From Stutzerimonas stutzeri (lineage in GTDB: Bacteria; Pseudomonadota; Gammaproteobacteria; Pseudomonadales; Pseudomonadaceae): DNA of 64,000 nt. The position numbers were made by a program, and so were the translations under genes. Below, piece by piece: positions 1 through 9,760 of the stretch (positions are counted from its first letter, which is position 1; every line of letters starts with the position of its first letter). The DNA is taken from contig NZ_JAMOHZ010000008.1 in assembly GCF_024448715.1 (NCBI RefSeq), forward strand, positions 186,001 through 250,000, read 5' to 3'. The notes beneath the pieces are model-generated. The model saw nothing but the letters and a program-made list of their open reading frames with translations, made no database searches and was not told the DNA's origin.

Positions 1-98
1 ATTACTACGTGGTGGAAACGCGAGCTGGCCAGCGTGCCTGGGCGTTTCGTCAAGTCGGTGCGTCCGGGCCGTTGATGCTGCATGGCTGGTTTTCATGA
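1..98 (+). CDS. imuB: ImuB, Y-family polymerase-like mutasome protein (3' end only)
   Basis: Only the last 31 codons are in the window, in the frame starting at base 3 and ending in a TGA at 96-98. The tail reads through a tryptophan-rich segment (WAFRQ, then LHGWFS) typical of the C-terminal end of ImuB, the catalytically inactive Y-family polymerase relative that links the beta clamp, ImuA and DnaE2. Its stop overlaps the dnaE2 start as ATGA, the translational coupling expected in the imuA-imuB-dnaE2 operon. The call rests mainly on this neighbour, because the fragment is too short to identify alone. Confidence 0.8.
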   Translation, partial: YYVVETRAGQRAWAFRQVGASGPLMLHGWFS

Positions 99-3000
99 GC
101 GGTTATGCCGAGCTGCACTGCCTTTCCAACTTCAGCTTTCAGCGAGGGGCCTCCAGCGCCAAGGAGCTTTTCGAACGGGCCAAAGTGCTTGGTTACGAAG
201 CGCTGGCCATTACGGATGAATGTTCCCTGGCGGGAATCGTTCGTGCGTGGCAAGCCTCGAAGGACAGCGGCGTTCGGCTGATAACAGGCTCCGAGGTGAC
301 GCTCACTGATGGGCCAAAGCTTGTCCTGCTGGCCGAGAATCTTGGTGGTTACCAGCAGATATGTGGACTGATCACTACCGGGCGTCGCCGATCTGCGAAA
401 GGCACCTACCAGCTCAGCCGGAGCGATATGGAGTCGCTGTCGGAAGGCGTCCTCACCATCTGGCTTCCAGGGCAAGAGATTGTTCATCAACACGGCCAGT
501 GGCTGGCCTCGCGTTTTCCCAACAGGTGCTGGGTCGGCGTCGAACTGCACCATGGCGCCGATGACGCGCAGCGGCTATCTGCACTCACTGCGCTCGGACG
601 ACGCCTGCAGCTCCCCTTGGTCGCCGCCGGTGATGTGCATATGCATGTGCGGGGGCGACGTGCCCTGCAAGACACCATCACGGCCATTCGGCACCACTGC
701 TCTGTGGCTGATGCCGGCTACCGACTCTTCCCCAACGGCGAGCGTCATCTGCGACCAATCTCCGTCTTGGAAAGCTTGTACCCACCAGCACTGTTGGCCG
801 AGTCGGCACGGGTCGCGGCCCGCTGCACCTTCGACCTTAGTCAGCTCAAATATGAGTATCCGCATGAAGTCGTGCCTGATGGAAAAACACCTGCAGCCTG
901 GTTACGGGAACTGACCTATGAAGGCACTCAATGGCGCTGGCCGGATGGTATGTCAGAGAAGGCTCGTACCCAGGTGGAAGCCGAGCTGAATCTCATAGAA
1001 GAGCTTCAGTACGAGAGCTACTTCCTGACCGTGCATGACATCGTGCGCTTTGCTCGCAGCCAGGCGATTCTTTGCCAGGGCCGAGGGTCGGCTGCCAATT
1101 CCGCTGTGTGTTTTGCACTGGGTATCACCGAGCTTGATCCCACCCGGATGAGCATGCTGTTCGAGCGGTTCATCTCCAAGGAGCGTAACGAGCCACCAGA
1201 TATCGACGTGGACTTCGAGCATGAGCGGCGCGAGGAAGTCATCCAGTACATTTTCAATCGGTATGGGCGTGAGCGTACCGCGCTAACCGCTGTTGCCAGT
1301 ACCTACCACTTTGCAGGTGCGATTCGAGACGTGGCCAAGGCACTGGGTTGGCCACCAGATCAGGTCAGCGCACTTGCCAATTGTTGTGGCCGCTGGAGTG
1401 ATCAAGTACCTCCTCCCGAACGCCTGATCGAGGCTGGATTCAATCCGGATAGCAAGCAACTGAAGATGGTGTTGGTGCTCACTGAACAACTGGTGGGGTT
1501 CCCCCGGCATTTGTCCCAGCACCCAGGGGGATTTGTCATCTCGGAGCATCCCTTGTCGACGCTCGTGCCTGTCGAAAATGCAGCCATGAAGGACAGGACA
1601 ATCATTCAGTGGGACAAGGACGATATCGATGCGCTGGGGTTGATGAAGGTCGATGTGTTGGCCCTCGGGATGCTCAGCGCCATTCGGCGATGCCTGGACA
1701 TGCTGCGCCGCTATCAACGGCGTGAGCTCACGCTGGCGACGATACCTGCCGAAGATGCCGCGACCTATCGAATGATCAGCAAGGCCGACACGCTTGGCGT
1801 GTTCCAGATTGAGTCGCGAGCACAGATGGCCATGCTGCCGCGCTTGAGGCCAAAAACCTTTTACGACCTGGTGATCGAGGTGGCAATCGTCCGTCCTGGG
1901 CCGATTGTCGGTGACATGGTGCATCCGTACCTACGGCGCCGAAATGGTGAGGAAGAAGTCACCTACCCGAGCGATGAACTGCGCGATGTTTTCGAGCGCA
2001 CGCTGGGAGTGCCATTGTTCCAGGAACAGGTGATGCGCTTGGCCATCGTAGCGGCTGGCTACTCCCCTGGTGAGGCTGATCAACTGCGTCGGTCGATGGC
2101 TGCCTGGAAGCGCCATGGAGGGCTTGAGCCGCATCAGGTTCGGTTACGCCAGGGGATGCTGGAACGTGGCTATACCGAAGAATTTGCAGCGCGGATTTTT
2201 GAACAGATCAAAGGCTTCGGCAGCTACGGATTTCCCGAGTCTCACGCTGCCAGTTTTGCCCTGCTGACCTACGCCAGTTGCTGGCTCAAATGTCATGAAC
2301 CGTCGGCTTACGCGACTGCGTTGATCAATAGTTGGCCTATGGGGTTCTATTCACCCGATCAGGTGTTGCAGGACGTTCGCCGACACGGTGCTGAGGTACG
2401 CCCTGTGGATGTGATGATGAGCGATTGGGACTGCACGCTTGAAGCACTGGATCGACGCATGCCCGCTATTCGCCTTGGCTTGAGGATGATCCGTGGGCTG
2501 GCTGAAGAGGTTGGCCGCAGGATTGAAGCCGTGCGCGAAATGAAGCCATTCACCGATGTCGTCGATCTATGCCAACGGGCGGGGCTCGATCAGAAAGCCA
2601 GGGAGTTGCTGGCCGATGCCGATGCGCTGAGAACGCTCGCTGGCAATCGTCACATCGCACGTTGGGAAATCGCAGCAGTACAGCAACCACTGCCTCTGTT
2701 TGGTAGCGATGAGCCGCAAGATACCGTGGCGATACCAGCACCAACCGTCGTTGAGAACATGCACGCAGACTATGCACGAACCGGCACGACGCTCGGCCCG
2801 CATCCACTATCATTACTGCGCAGCACCTTACGAGCGATGAGAGCCAAAAGCTCCTACGATCTGCTCGGTATGGGTGACTGCAAGCATGTCATGGTCATTG
2901 GCATCGTGACGGGCAGACAGCGCCCCTCGACGGCATCAGGTGTCACTTTCCTCACCCTGGAAGATGAGTTCGGCATGGTCAACGTCGTGGTGTGGCGCGA

Positions 3001-3163
3001 CCTCGCCGAGCAGTACCGGGCTGCACTTATGAACGCGAAGCTCTTGCAGGTGAAAGGCAGTTTGGAGGATCAGGAAGGTGTGAGGCATCTGATTGCCGGC
3101 CACCTTATGGATCGCAGCGACCTGCTATCCGGGCTGGATGTGCGCAGTCGGAATTTCCACTGA
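95..3163 (+). CDS. dnaE2: Error-prone DNA polymerase DnaE2 (ImuC)
   Basis: Replicative-type (C-family) alpha subunit lacking proofreading, which performs translesion synthesis with ImuA and ImuB during the SOS response. The 1022 residues match the usual 1020-1080. The N-terminal PHP domain opens with [10 protein letters not shown]; the palm carries GRGSAANSA and then PPDIDVDF with aspartates 369, 371 and 373; a C-terminal OB fold follows (VMVIGIVTG... [13 protein letters not shown]). The start is fixed by the ATGA overlap with imuB. The operon promoter, normally LexA-controlled, lies off the left edge. Such cassettes are often carried on mobile islands and plasmids, so it is unclear whether this gene belongs to the core chromosome or to the island on its right. 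Confidence 0.95.
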   Translation: MSGYAELHCLSNFSFQRGASSAKELFERAKVLGYEALAITDECSLAGIVRAWQASKDSGVRLITGSEVTLTDGPKLVLLAENLGGYQQICGLITTGRRRSAKGTYQLSRSDMESLSEGVLTIWLPGQEIVHQHGQWLASRFPNRCWVGVELHHGADDAQRLSALTALGRRLQLPLVAAGDVHMHVRGRRALQDTITAIRHHCSVADAGYRLFPNGERHLRPISVLESLYPPALLAESARVAARCTFDLSQLKYEYPHEVVPDGKTPAAWLRELTYEGTQWRWPDGMSEKARTQVEAELNLIEELQYESYFLTVHDIVRFARSQAILCQGRGSAANSAVCFALGITELDPTRMSMLFERFISKERNEPPDIDVDFEHERREEVIQYIFNRYGRERTALTAVASTYHFAGAIRDVAKALGWPPDQVSALANCCGRWSDQVPPPERLIEAGFNPDSKQLKMVLVLTEQLVGFPRHLSQHPGGFVISEHPLSTLVPVENAAMKDRTIIQWDKDDIDALGLMKVDVLALGMLSAIRRCLDMLRRYQRRELTLATIPAEDAATYRMISKADTLGVFQIESRAQMAMLPRLRPKTFYDLVIEVAIVRPGPIVGDMVHPYLRRRNGEEEVTYPSDELRDVFERTLGVPLFQEQVMRLAIVAAGYSPGEADQLRRSMAAWKRHGGLEPHQVRLRQGMLERGYTEEFAARIFEQIKGFGSYGFPESHAASFALLTYASCWLKCHEPSAYATALINSWPMGFYSPDQVLQDVRRHGAEVRPVDVMMSDWDCTLEALDRRMPAIRLGLRMIRGLAEEVGRRIEAVREMKPFTDVVDLCQRAGLDQKARELLADADALRTLAGNRHIARWEIAAVQQPLPLFGSDEPQDTVAIPAPTVVENMHADYARTGTTLGPHPLSLLRSTLRAMRAKSSYDLLGMGDCKHVMVIGIVTGRQRPSTASGVTFLTLEDEFGMVNVVVWRDLAEQYRAALMNAKLLQVKGSLEDQEGVRHLIAGHLMDRSDLLSGLDVRSRNFH

Positions 3164-3240
3164 GGGCAATGGCTGCACAGGTCTAGGATTGGGAGTTGGT
3201 GCACGTAGCGCGTGCCGCGATGAGTCCTCGACACGCATAA

Positions 3241-3270
3241 AAAAACCGCCCTCGAAAAGGGCGGCTCTTT
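3241..3270. terminator. Bidirectional rho-independent terminator after dnaE2
   Basis: A 7-bp perfect stem CCGCCCT/AGGGCGG (3246-3252 with 3258-3264) with loop CGAAA. The A-tract on its left is a strong T-tract when read on the minus strand; the plus-strand tract (CTCTTT) is weaker. It would end dnaE2 transcription and block any minus-strand read-through from the island. Confidence 0.8.
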
Positions 3271-3504
3271 CAGCGGCATCGGCTGAGTACCGATGCGGCA
3301 GGCTTCACTGCGTCAAATCTATTCCCTTGGGAGGTGGATGGTCAATCACGAGTGACCTAGCGACAGCCCCGGAAGAGATAGCCGGTTGCAGCTGGTAGTG
3401 ATAGGCAGCTACCGGCCAATAGCAATCGATGGATTCCTCCTCACGTCGGTATCTTGAGAGCAATACTGAAGGGGAAGCAGTCATCCGCAAGAAGAAGTCC
3501 ACAC

Positions 3505-3600
3505 ATGAAGCATATGCCCATCGAGGTCGACCTGGCCAAGAACATGTTCCAGATAAACGGCTTGGGTCGCCCAAAACGACCACTTGTGTCATTTCGGCTA
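3505..3600 (+). pseudogene. Possible decayed IS110-family transposase N-terminus
   Basis: In the frame starting at 3505 the translation begins MKHMPIEVDLAKNMFQ. This resembles the N-terminal DEDD motif of IS110/IS1111 transposases (usually IGIDLAKNVFQ), where the first aspartate is catalytic. The similarity stops after about 15 residues and no downstream transposase follows. The rest of 3271-3749 contains no supportable gene; a small perfect hairpin (CTGCATT/AATGCAG) lies at 3677-3694, downstream of the next gene's stop. The fragment is short enough that chance similarity is possible. Confidence 0.3.
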
Positions 3601-3749
3601 CTTCCTCCACTCCAACCGCAGCTATCACTGCGTTCTGTTAAGACGACACACCCAAAACGCAGATAACTCATACCTGCTGCATTTTTGAATGCAGTGGCAA
3701 AACCTCCTCAAGCTCTCGCCGGTGAGGAAAACAGGCACTTACTGTACCC

Positions 3750-6700
3750 TTATGAAGCGGTAGGCTCTGCTGGCAAAAAGCTTGACAAAGTCATTGTAGA
3801 CTCACTTAAAACCGAGCCATCATCATATTCCACCCGCACTAAAATAATGCCTTCCCCTTTAATTTTTAATTTACATGAGTTTGAAATTCTTTGGCTCTGC
3901 GGCCTGCCTTTATGTAACCAATACTGTAGTGCAACGAAATCCAAGCAGTGCACAACTTGATCAAAACTTGGGTGCTTCCTCACAAGTTCTACCAGCCTGT
4001 CAAAGTACACTAAAAACTCTTCATTTTCTCTCCTAAGGAAAGCCTGAATCACGAGGTAGTTAGCATGATACAGAACAGCACAAAGACTTTCGAGATTGTT
4101 TGGAGACGGAAGGAGTCGTGTCAATATTGGAAGACATTCATCAGGGTTAAACAAGGCTCCCAGCCGCGCAGCTGCGAAAGCGCGTGAAAATTGCTCTATT
4201 ACCGGAGCCACATCACTAAGATATGGATAGACATATAAAAGCCTGTTGAAATTTTCGACAAGCTTTCCTCGCTCTTTGGTAAAATTAATTTGCAATACGC
4301 GCTCAAGCAAGGCCATATACGCGATAGCCCCCTCATCCGAATAATTACTTTCGAAATCCACCTTAAGCTTAGTCGTCGACTGGAACAGCCGTTCTATTTC
4401 ACCTTTTTGAAGAAAAGCAGTCTGTGCGTTAAACGTTGACTTCATCTTCATTGCCATCGCTATTTTTGCGTCCGAAATTTTCGGAATGGACCTCATCACC
4501 TCCAAATCAAGACTCAGAACTGTTTCTGGAGACTCCAATTTTGCATATGCGAACATTATATTAATCAGTGACCATGTCACTGACACACGAAGCGCTTGGT
4601 CATGACTACAATTTTTTAGAATTCTAACGACGTGCTCTTGTAAAACCGGAAGAACTCGTTTGGCAACGGGGGCTATCTTATCGCTTAATGCGAAATTGTC
4701 TCCATATAGCTCGGCCAAATGTTGCGCGATATTTTTGTACTGAGCGGCCAGCAGGTTCATGACCTCGAGGGACCCGTTGAAATTCTCCTGAAGTTGCTGC
4801 GCTGACGCCAATGCCGTGAGAATAAGCTCACTACAGTTCTTTTGTATACCTGCTATCGACAGAACGGTAAACGAATCGGCCCAATGCAGCTCGAAGTGAT
4901 CCTGCGGATTACTTTTAATCAGCCCAACAAGTTCAACTGCTTTCTCTGTCAATTTTCGAGCATTCTCTATTATTTCCTCTTCGGTTCTTAAACTTTTATT
5001 CTGAGGGATATGTGCTTTCAGATGCCGATAAGCTACCGCTTGATTTTTAGGAAACTTTTCCATCAGCTGGGACAGCAGGGCAAATGCATGTTGGCTTTGT
5101 TTTGCACTCGATTTCTCGGCCCCTAATGTAATAGTTGCGTTGTAAAGCAAGCCCGCCAGCATGGAAATGCCACGCTCTGGCTGGGTGTGGGCCGCGCACA
5201 CCCTCCCAACCAACATAGTGATGATCCTCAGGTAGCCGTCCACGCTGGTAGTAGTTTTCTTCAGAGCTTCAAGTGTCTCGATCAAACGATACGGTGATAT
5301 GCTCCAGGCCGAACCAATAAGAGACTCAAGCAATGTGTCTGATAGCGGTGGCAACGGTGCGCTCGTCGAGAACGGTAGTCTAGGCAACCACAGCTCATCG
5401 ATGAAAAACTCGCCTAGAAGGTCAGGCTGTAAAAGAGCCGTGGGTGGACAACTCTCCAAGGCAAGCTTGACGGTTGAATTCAACTGATCACCAGGAACCA
5501 AAAGCGTAAGCGTGTTCCACAATGCTTTTTGATAGTTAGCGAGATGCTCGAAAATTACAGTATGCTCTCTCAGGTCCTCGTATGTGGGTATGCGGACCTC
5601 CTGCGTATCGGGATCCTTTATCACGAAAATCCTTTCATCGTCACCTCTACTAACTATGATTCGATGGTCCGGTTGGAGGACAGGGAGCCCGCGAATAAGC
5701 GCTGCCAGCGCCAGCAGCTGAACCAGCCAGGTGAAACTCTGCTCGTCGATACAGGCAGATCTCCATCTAGAAAGCTCTTTTCTTAATATTGGTCGCATTA
5801 GGTCAGGTAACGCCGGGACGTAAGTCATGCTGGGTGCTCTACTGAACGCAGCTGCTACCAGCGCAATCACCAGAGGTCGTCCCTGACCAACCTTTTTTAC
5901 CCGGTTCCAGAACTCAGATTGGGACTTAGGCAGTTCACTCAACACTTCCGGCGCGCCCTCTTTAATCCAAGCACGTAGAATCTCTTCACTTTGTAGTTTC
6001 AGGCTGCGTAACTTTAAGGGCTCCCCGTATTGATGGTTCCGAATGCGGTTTTTTAATACACTGCTAGTTTCTACGAGTTCGTTCCACCAGTCGGCTTTGC
6101 TGTTTGCCTCTCTTTCTAGCAGTAAAAGTCGGAGCTTAGTTGAAGTCTTGGTAGTAAGAGAACAGCATATCTTGAACAGCGAATTAAGTGATTTGGCATC
6201 GCGTGCGGCGTAATCAACTATTATCAATGTCGGACGCTTCACGGCTAGCAGTTGCTCCGCAGACTTAATCTCGTCAGCGTCAACGAACCCACAGTACCAT
6301 TCGTCTTTGTATTCCAGTTCAAGCTCGTGGGCCAGTCGAGTTTTCCCCATGCCGGCCGGCCCGCAAATAACCCACCAGCGAAATGAGGCAGGATCCTTCA
6401 TAAATTTAGTAAGCGCTTGCAATTCCGCCTCACGGCCGATCAAAGGAATTTTTCGCTCAGCAAAAAATAGCCATCGCGGGGTGAAAGCTTGAATCTGCTC
6501 CCGCGACTTCTCGGTCTGTAAAAGCCATTCGGGGTGTTGTGCCGGGTCATTCCCTAAGCGGTAGCTCTTTAACGTCTCTAGAGCCAGGGTCACCTTGTCG
6601 GGCGGTAATTTCGCTATCTCTTTCAAGAGGTCGGTATAGTCAAGAATGTCATCGACTGCATTAAAGCTCATACTCTTTCGCACGACACGATCAACAGACT

Positions 6701-7067
6701 TCTGCGAATACGTGCTTTGCTTTTTAGTCAGCACATAAATGACAAGGCGATCATATGAGTCGTTTAACTTGTGTCTCAGAAATTTTTCCAGGGTTCGCTT
6801 AACCTTCTCTAGGCCTGATGTGCCGGTCACCTGAATCGCGACCCGAGCCACATCGTCCGCCAAGTCGATGGCGGGAAAGTTTTCTCCATCCTCCGCATTA
6901 AGATTTCGCAGATCCTTCCAGTCCATGATGATTTTAAAGAGTGGAAGCATGATTTTTTCTGCAATTCGATGGGTGTCAAACAGACTCATTGCTGAGGATG
7001 CTTCGACATTCATCACCAATTCAATAAACTCTTTCTTTACCTCATTGAGCAATAACTGGTGATCCAT
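3750..7067 (-). CDS. SMEK-domain STAND-type NTPase, putative defence protein
   Basis: A 1105-residue protein. The N-terminal ~150 residues match the SMEK domain pattern (a block around residues 64-96 containing FPAIDLADD and AIQVTGTSG). A P-loop NTPase follows with Walker A GPAGMGKT at 236-243 and a Walker B-like strand LIIVDYA near 281-287. The C-terminal ~600 residues look all-helical, like the repeat sensor regions of STAND proteins. Effector-NTPase-repeat order is typical of Avs-like antiviral proteins, which bind a phage protein, oligomerise and activate the N-terminal effector. The SMEK effector activity is not established to my knowledge. Base composition is clearly more AT-rich than the neighbours, indicating separate acquisition. 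No partner gene is adjacent. Confidence 0.75.
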   Translation of the reverse strand: MDHQLLLNEVKKEFIELVMNVEASSAMSLFDTHRIAEKIMLPLFKIIMDWKDLRNLNAEDGENFPAIDLADDVARVAIQVTGTSGLEKVKRTLEKFLRHKLNDSYDRLVIYVLTKKQSTYSQKSVDRVVRKSMSFNAVDDILDYTDLLKEIAKLPPDKVTLALETLKSYRLGNDPAQHPEWLLQTEKSREQIQAFTPRWLFFAERKIPLIGREAELQALTKFMKDPASFRWWVICGPAGMGKTRLAHELELEYKDEWYCGFVDADEIKSAEQLLAVKRPTLIIVDYAARDAKSLNSLFKICCSLTTKTSTKLRLLLLEREANSKADWWNELVETSSVLKNRIRNHQYGEPLKLRSLKLQSEEILRAWIKEGAPEVLSELPKSQSEFWNRVKKVGQGRPLVIALVAAAFSRAPSMTYVPALPDLMRPILRKELSRWRSACIDEQSFTWLVQLLALAALIRGLPVLQPDHRIIVSRGDDERIFVIKDPDTQEVRIPTYEDLREHTVIFEHLANYQKALWNTLTLLVPGDQLNSTVKLALESCPPTALLQPDLLGEFFIDELWLPRLPFSTSAPLPPLSDTLLESLIGSAWSISPYRLIETLEALKKTTTSVDGYLRIITMLVGRVCAAHTQPERGISMLAGLLYNATITLGAEKSSAKQSQHAFALLSQLMEKFPKNQAVAYRHLKAHIPQNKSLRTEEEIIENARKLTEKAVELVGLIKSNPQDHFELHWADSFTVLSIAGIQKNCSELILTALASAQQLQENFNGSLEVMNLLAAQYKNIAQHLAELYGDNFALSDKIAPVAKRVLPVLQEHVVRILKNCSHDQALRVSVTWSLINIMFAYAKLESPETVLSLDLEVMRSIPKISDAKIAMAMKMKSTFNAQTAFLQKGEIERLFQSTTKLKVDFESNYSDEGAIAYMALLERVLQINFTKERGKLVENFNRLLYVYPYLSDVAPVIEQFSRAFAAARLGALFNPDECLPILTRLLPSPNNLESLCAVLYHANYLVIQAFLRRENEEFLVYFDRLVELVRKHPSFDQVVHCLDFVALQYWLHKGRPQSQRISNSCKLKIKGEGIILVRVEYDDGSVLSESTMTLSSFLPAEPTAS

Positions 7068-7854
7068 ATCTTCCTCCCAATCTGCCGACTTTCACAATCA
7101 TTGATAATCCTTTAGCTGTGCTCGTGGGCTTGAAGCGAAGGCTCGTTACCCTGCCGGTAGCCGCAGAGTTCATGCATAAAAAAACCGAAGAGCTTTGCAT
7201 TTCATCAAACCGTTAAAAACAGAACGGCAATAAGCCGCTATATCTAGTTAAAGGGTACCCCGCAAAGCTTCGTTGCACACAGCGCAAGGGATTGCTCCAG
7301 TGTCTCATGCCTATTCCGCAGCCTACCCTATCCAGAGTTCCAGCGGGTGGCCGATTGTGGGGTAGTCTCGTTGCGCCTCTGTGGTGAATGTTCAGGCAAC
7401 TACGCAGCATCTCGGGATGCGAAAGTCGCTAATACGTACAGGTGTGGACACGAGTTCAATCTGTCACTCGTTCGAAATCTATGACGGGAGCTTCGAGTTG
7501 GTATTGACCTAAGAAGGGTCCAATTGCCTGAAGCAAAAGGAGCGCTCCGTTATCCAGATCAACTGGGGGGGGGAGTTCCCCCTTTAGGTGGCTGAGTTTT
7601 TCACTATTCGGCAGGTTGCATTGCCAGTAGAGAACTTAAACACCACCTTAGTTCGCCCGCGGGTATGACTAATAGCAGTGTCCATGCTTACGGCACACTT
7701 TACATATTTGGATCGACTTCTACTCAACAGAAACTTCGCAATCTCGTTCGCCGAATGCGGCGCGGACGAGTAAGCACAAACGGATGTATCCTACAAGCCG
7801 GAATAAACTAGGAGTATATTCGCGTCAAATGTCTGCTATCCGGCGTAGATCGCG

Positions 7855-7886
7855 AATGACAGCTTTTGCCGCCGTTTGCTGTCATT
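7855..7886. repeat. Inverted repeat upstream of the HEPN cassette
   Basis: AATGACAGC and GCTGTCATT form a perfect 9-bp inverted repeat with a 14-base loop. It is immediately followed by the dispersed element at 7894-7920. It resembles intergenic remnants I recognise from Pseudomonas genomes. Its role is unknown; an operator for the HEPN cassette (155 bases downstream) is possible but unsupported. Confidence 0.5.
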
Positions 7887-7893
7887 GACGACA

Positions 7894-7920
7894 GGCTGCT
7901 ATCGGCCAGAAGCGGACATT
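7894..7920 (+). repeat. Dispersed 27-bp element, copy A
   Basis: Contains GGCTGCTATCGGCCAGAAGC followed by GGACATT. It matches copy B (20161-20187, opposite orientation) at 24 of 27 positions and copy C (23361-23388, opposite orientation) at 20 of the first 23. It sits upstream of the HEPN cassette. Confidence 0.6.
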
Positions 7921-8041
7921 GAGTAGCACCCCGGACGGGTCTGCCTAATGAGGTGCCAGACTAAGCGTTTGATACTGAGTAGTTTCGGAGCCAGGAACCG
8001 CCCGTTGGCGCTGAGCCACTGAGTACGAAATTGGAGGCCGT

Positions 8042-9760
8042 ATGCTTCAGATTGCCACCGGAAAGCTCTTCAGCCGCCCTGTAGGGTGGGAGAACCTGTT
8101 GCGCGGCATGCTCTACACCAACGCCAATATAGAGCCTGAGCTTGTAGTAGAAACGGCGGCGGGAAAGCTGATCCCATCCTCAAGAAGCTCGATTCAGCCG
8201 ACTGTACTCGTCTACGAGATGCAGGAGCGAATGGAAGCTGAGGAGAAGGCTCCGGGAGTACTCGTGTCCTGCACCGCTGAGCCCTACCTCAGCGATTTTG
8301 CGGTTGTGACGTCATTTGCGCTGAATTGCGTATGTTCACCAGACATCGATCTGGCTCGGCGCCTGACTAGCGGGAAAAAGGGCTTAGCAACCCATGCATC
8401 TCCGCATCAGTTTGTTAGTCGCTTCTTCGAGCCAGAGCTTTGGTGTAATCCTGAGGAAGTGGCTTTCCTCCAGGCGTTTGTTGGCCAGCTAATCGGATTG
8501 CCGCGTCAGACGTATCTCGGTGTGATGAGAGCGATCCGGACGTACATAAACGGTATGCACCGGATCGCGGATGACCTGGAGTTGGCGTACACGCTGCTGG
8601 TGGCGTCAGTGGAGTCGCTAGCGCAGGATTTTGATGGTCATGAAAGCGATTGGGCGTCCTATGACGAGCGAAAGCGGCAAGCAGTTGACGAGGCGTTGAC
8701 AGGTGCGGATGAAACGGTGGCACAAAGGGTTCGGGATGCACTGCTAACAGAGGAGCATACGGCCTTGGCGCGCCGTTTCCGCGAGTTCGTTATTGCTCAT
8801 ACGCCGCCCGAATATTTTCGCGATGCATCGTTGGTCCCGGGCGAGGCGCTCGCCAGCACCGACATTACTGAGTCCTTGGTCATGGCCTATCAGGCCCGCT
8901 CCAAATACGTACATCAGCTAATGCGACTCCCTGCCGTAGTCGTGCTTGGACATGGCTATGGTGAAACAGTGCTTCACGAGCGCAAGGCTTACTTAACCCT
9001 CCAAGGGTTATCCCGCTTGATGCGCAACGTGATCATTGAATTCGTGGCTAGCCAGCCATCACTAGATCGAGAGCCATACCCTCGCTACTACTTGGAGCGG
9101 ACCAACATCATCCAGCTGCGCATGGCCCCGCAGTACTGGGTGGGAAATGTGGAAGGAGACCTCCTGAGTGCTGGGCGAAGCAAGCTTGAGGGGTTTCTAG
9201 AGCAATTGGTTCCTTGCCAGTTGGGTGAGGATGGATCTGTGCTTACAGACCTGCGCCCGATCCTCAGTGCGGTAGCTGATGTTGTATTGGGCGCTAAGAG
9301 AGATCCGCGCTTACCGTACCTGGCGCTCTATACACTCTTTAACATGGTGGTCCCTGTAGAGCAGAGAGCGCCTATACCTGAGGGGATAGAAAAGCTGATC
9401 CAACAAGACCTATCGCAGCCCTCACCGGAGGCACTCCTCGTACACACCGTCGCAGGGAAGGTTCCCGGCTGGACATTGGAAGTGCACGATCAAACCATTG
9501 AGAGCTATTTCAAGCGACGTAGTCGTCCTAGTGGGCTGCGGTTCCCTCGATTCTACGAAGCAGCTGTCACTCTGGATTTAGCGGAGCGGTACCGGCTAGA
9601 GGGCGATATTTTAAACTGCCGTCGGTTAGTAGCGCTCGCGGTAGAGAGCCATCCCGGACATCAGCGACTGGTGGAGTTGGAGGCTAGCATCGACCTGGAT
9701 ATCCCAATCCGTGGGGCTGATGTTCTGTTACCTCGCTCGGAACCTGGAACTGATGACTGA
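8042..9760 (+). CDS. HEPN-domain protein (ApeA-like), putative RNase effector
   Basis: A 572-residue soluble protein. A helical stretch around residues 180-195 (AYTLLVASVESL) followed by ARSKYVH places arginine 286 and histidine 291 in an R-x4-H motif, the catalytic signature of HEPN ribonucleases; the pattern resembles ApeA-like HEPN domains of phage-abortive proteins. The N-terminal 150 residues and C-terminal half have no recognised domain. The ATG at 8042 follows GGAGGCCGT, a plausible ribosome binding site. The end overlaps the next gene by 8 bases, implying a co-translated two-gene cassette. The HEPN assignment is motif-based; a non-nuclease HEPN is possible. Confidence 0.6.
   Translation: MLQIATGKLFSRPVGWENLLRGMLYTNANIEPELVVETAAGKLIPSSRSSIQPTVLVYEMQERMEAEEKAPGVLVSCTAEPYLSDFAVVTSFALNCVCSPDIDLARRLTSGKKGLATHASPHQFVSRFFEPELWCNPEEVAFLQAFVGQLIGLPRQTYLGVMRAIRTYINGMHRIADDLELAYTLLVASVESLAQDFDGHESDWASYDERKRQAVDEALTGADETVAQRVRDALLTEEHTALARRFREFVIAHTPPEYFRDASLVPGEALASTDITESLVMAYQARSKYVHQLMRLPAVVVLGHGYGETVLHERKAYLTLQGLSRLMRNVIIEFVASQPSLDREPYPRYYLERTNIIQLRMAPQYWVGNVEGDLLSAGRSKLEGFLEQLVPCQLGEDGSVLTDLRPILSAVADVVLGAKRDPRLPYLALYTLFNMVVPVEQRAPIPEGIEKLIQQDLSQPSPEALLVHTVAGKVPGWTLEVHDQTIESYFKRRSRPSGLRFPRFYEAAVTLDLAERYRLEGDILNCRRLVALAVESHPGHQRLVELEASIDLDIPIRGADVLLPRSEPGTDD

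Larger units (their letters stand above)
7068..8041. other. 974-bp intergenic region, no supportable gene
   Basis: Separates the divergent SMEK-STAND gene and HEPN gene, so promoters for both should be here. Visible structure: a nine-G run at 7565-7573 followed by AGTT and five C (a possible short hairpin), and near 7855-7920 an inverted repeat plus one copy of a dispersed element (listed separately). A 65-codon minus-strand frame at 7213-7410 has no ribosome binding site and no recognisable content. I see no tRNA or IS. Confidence 0.5.

Noticed and set aside
7213..7410. 65-codon minus-strand frame in the large intergenic gap
   Set aside because: No ribosome binding site, no recognisable motif, and composition not clearly coding.
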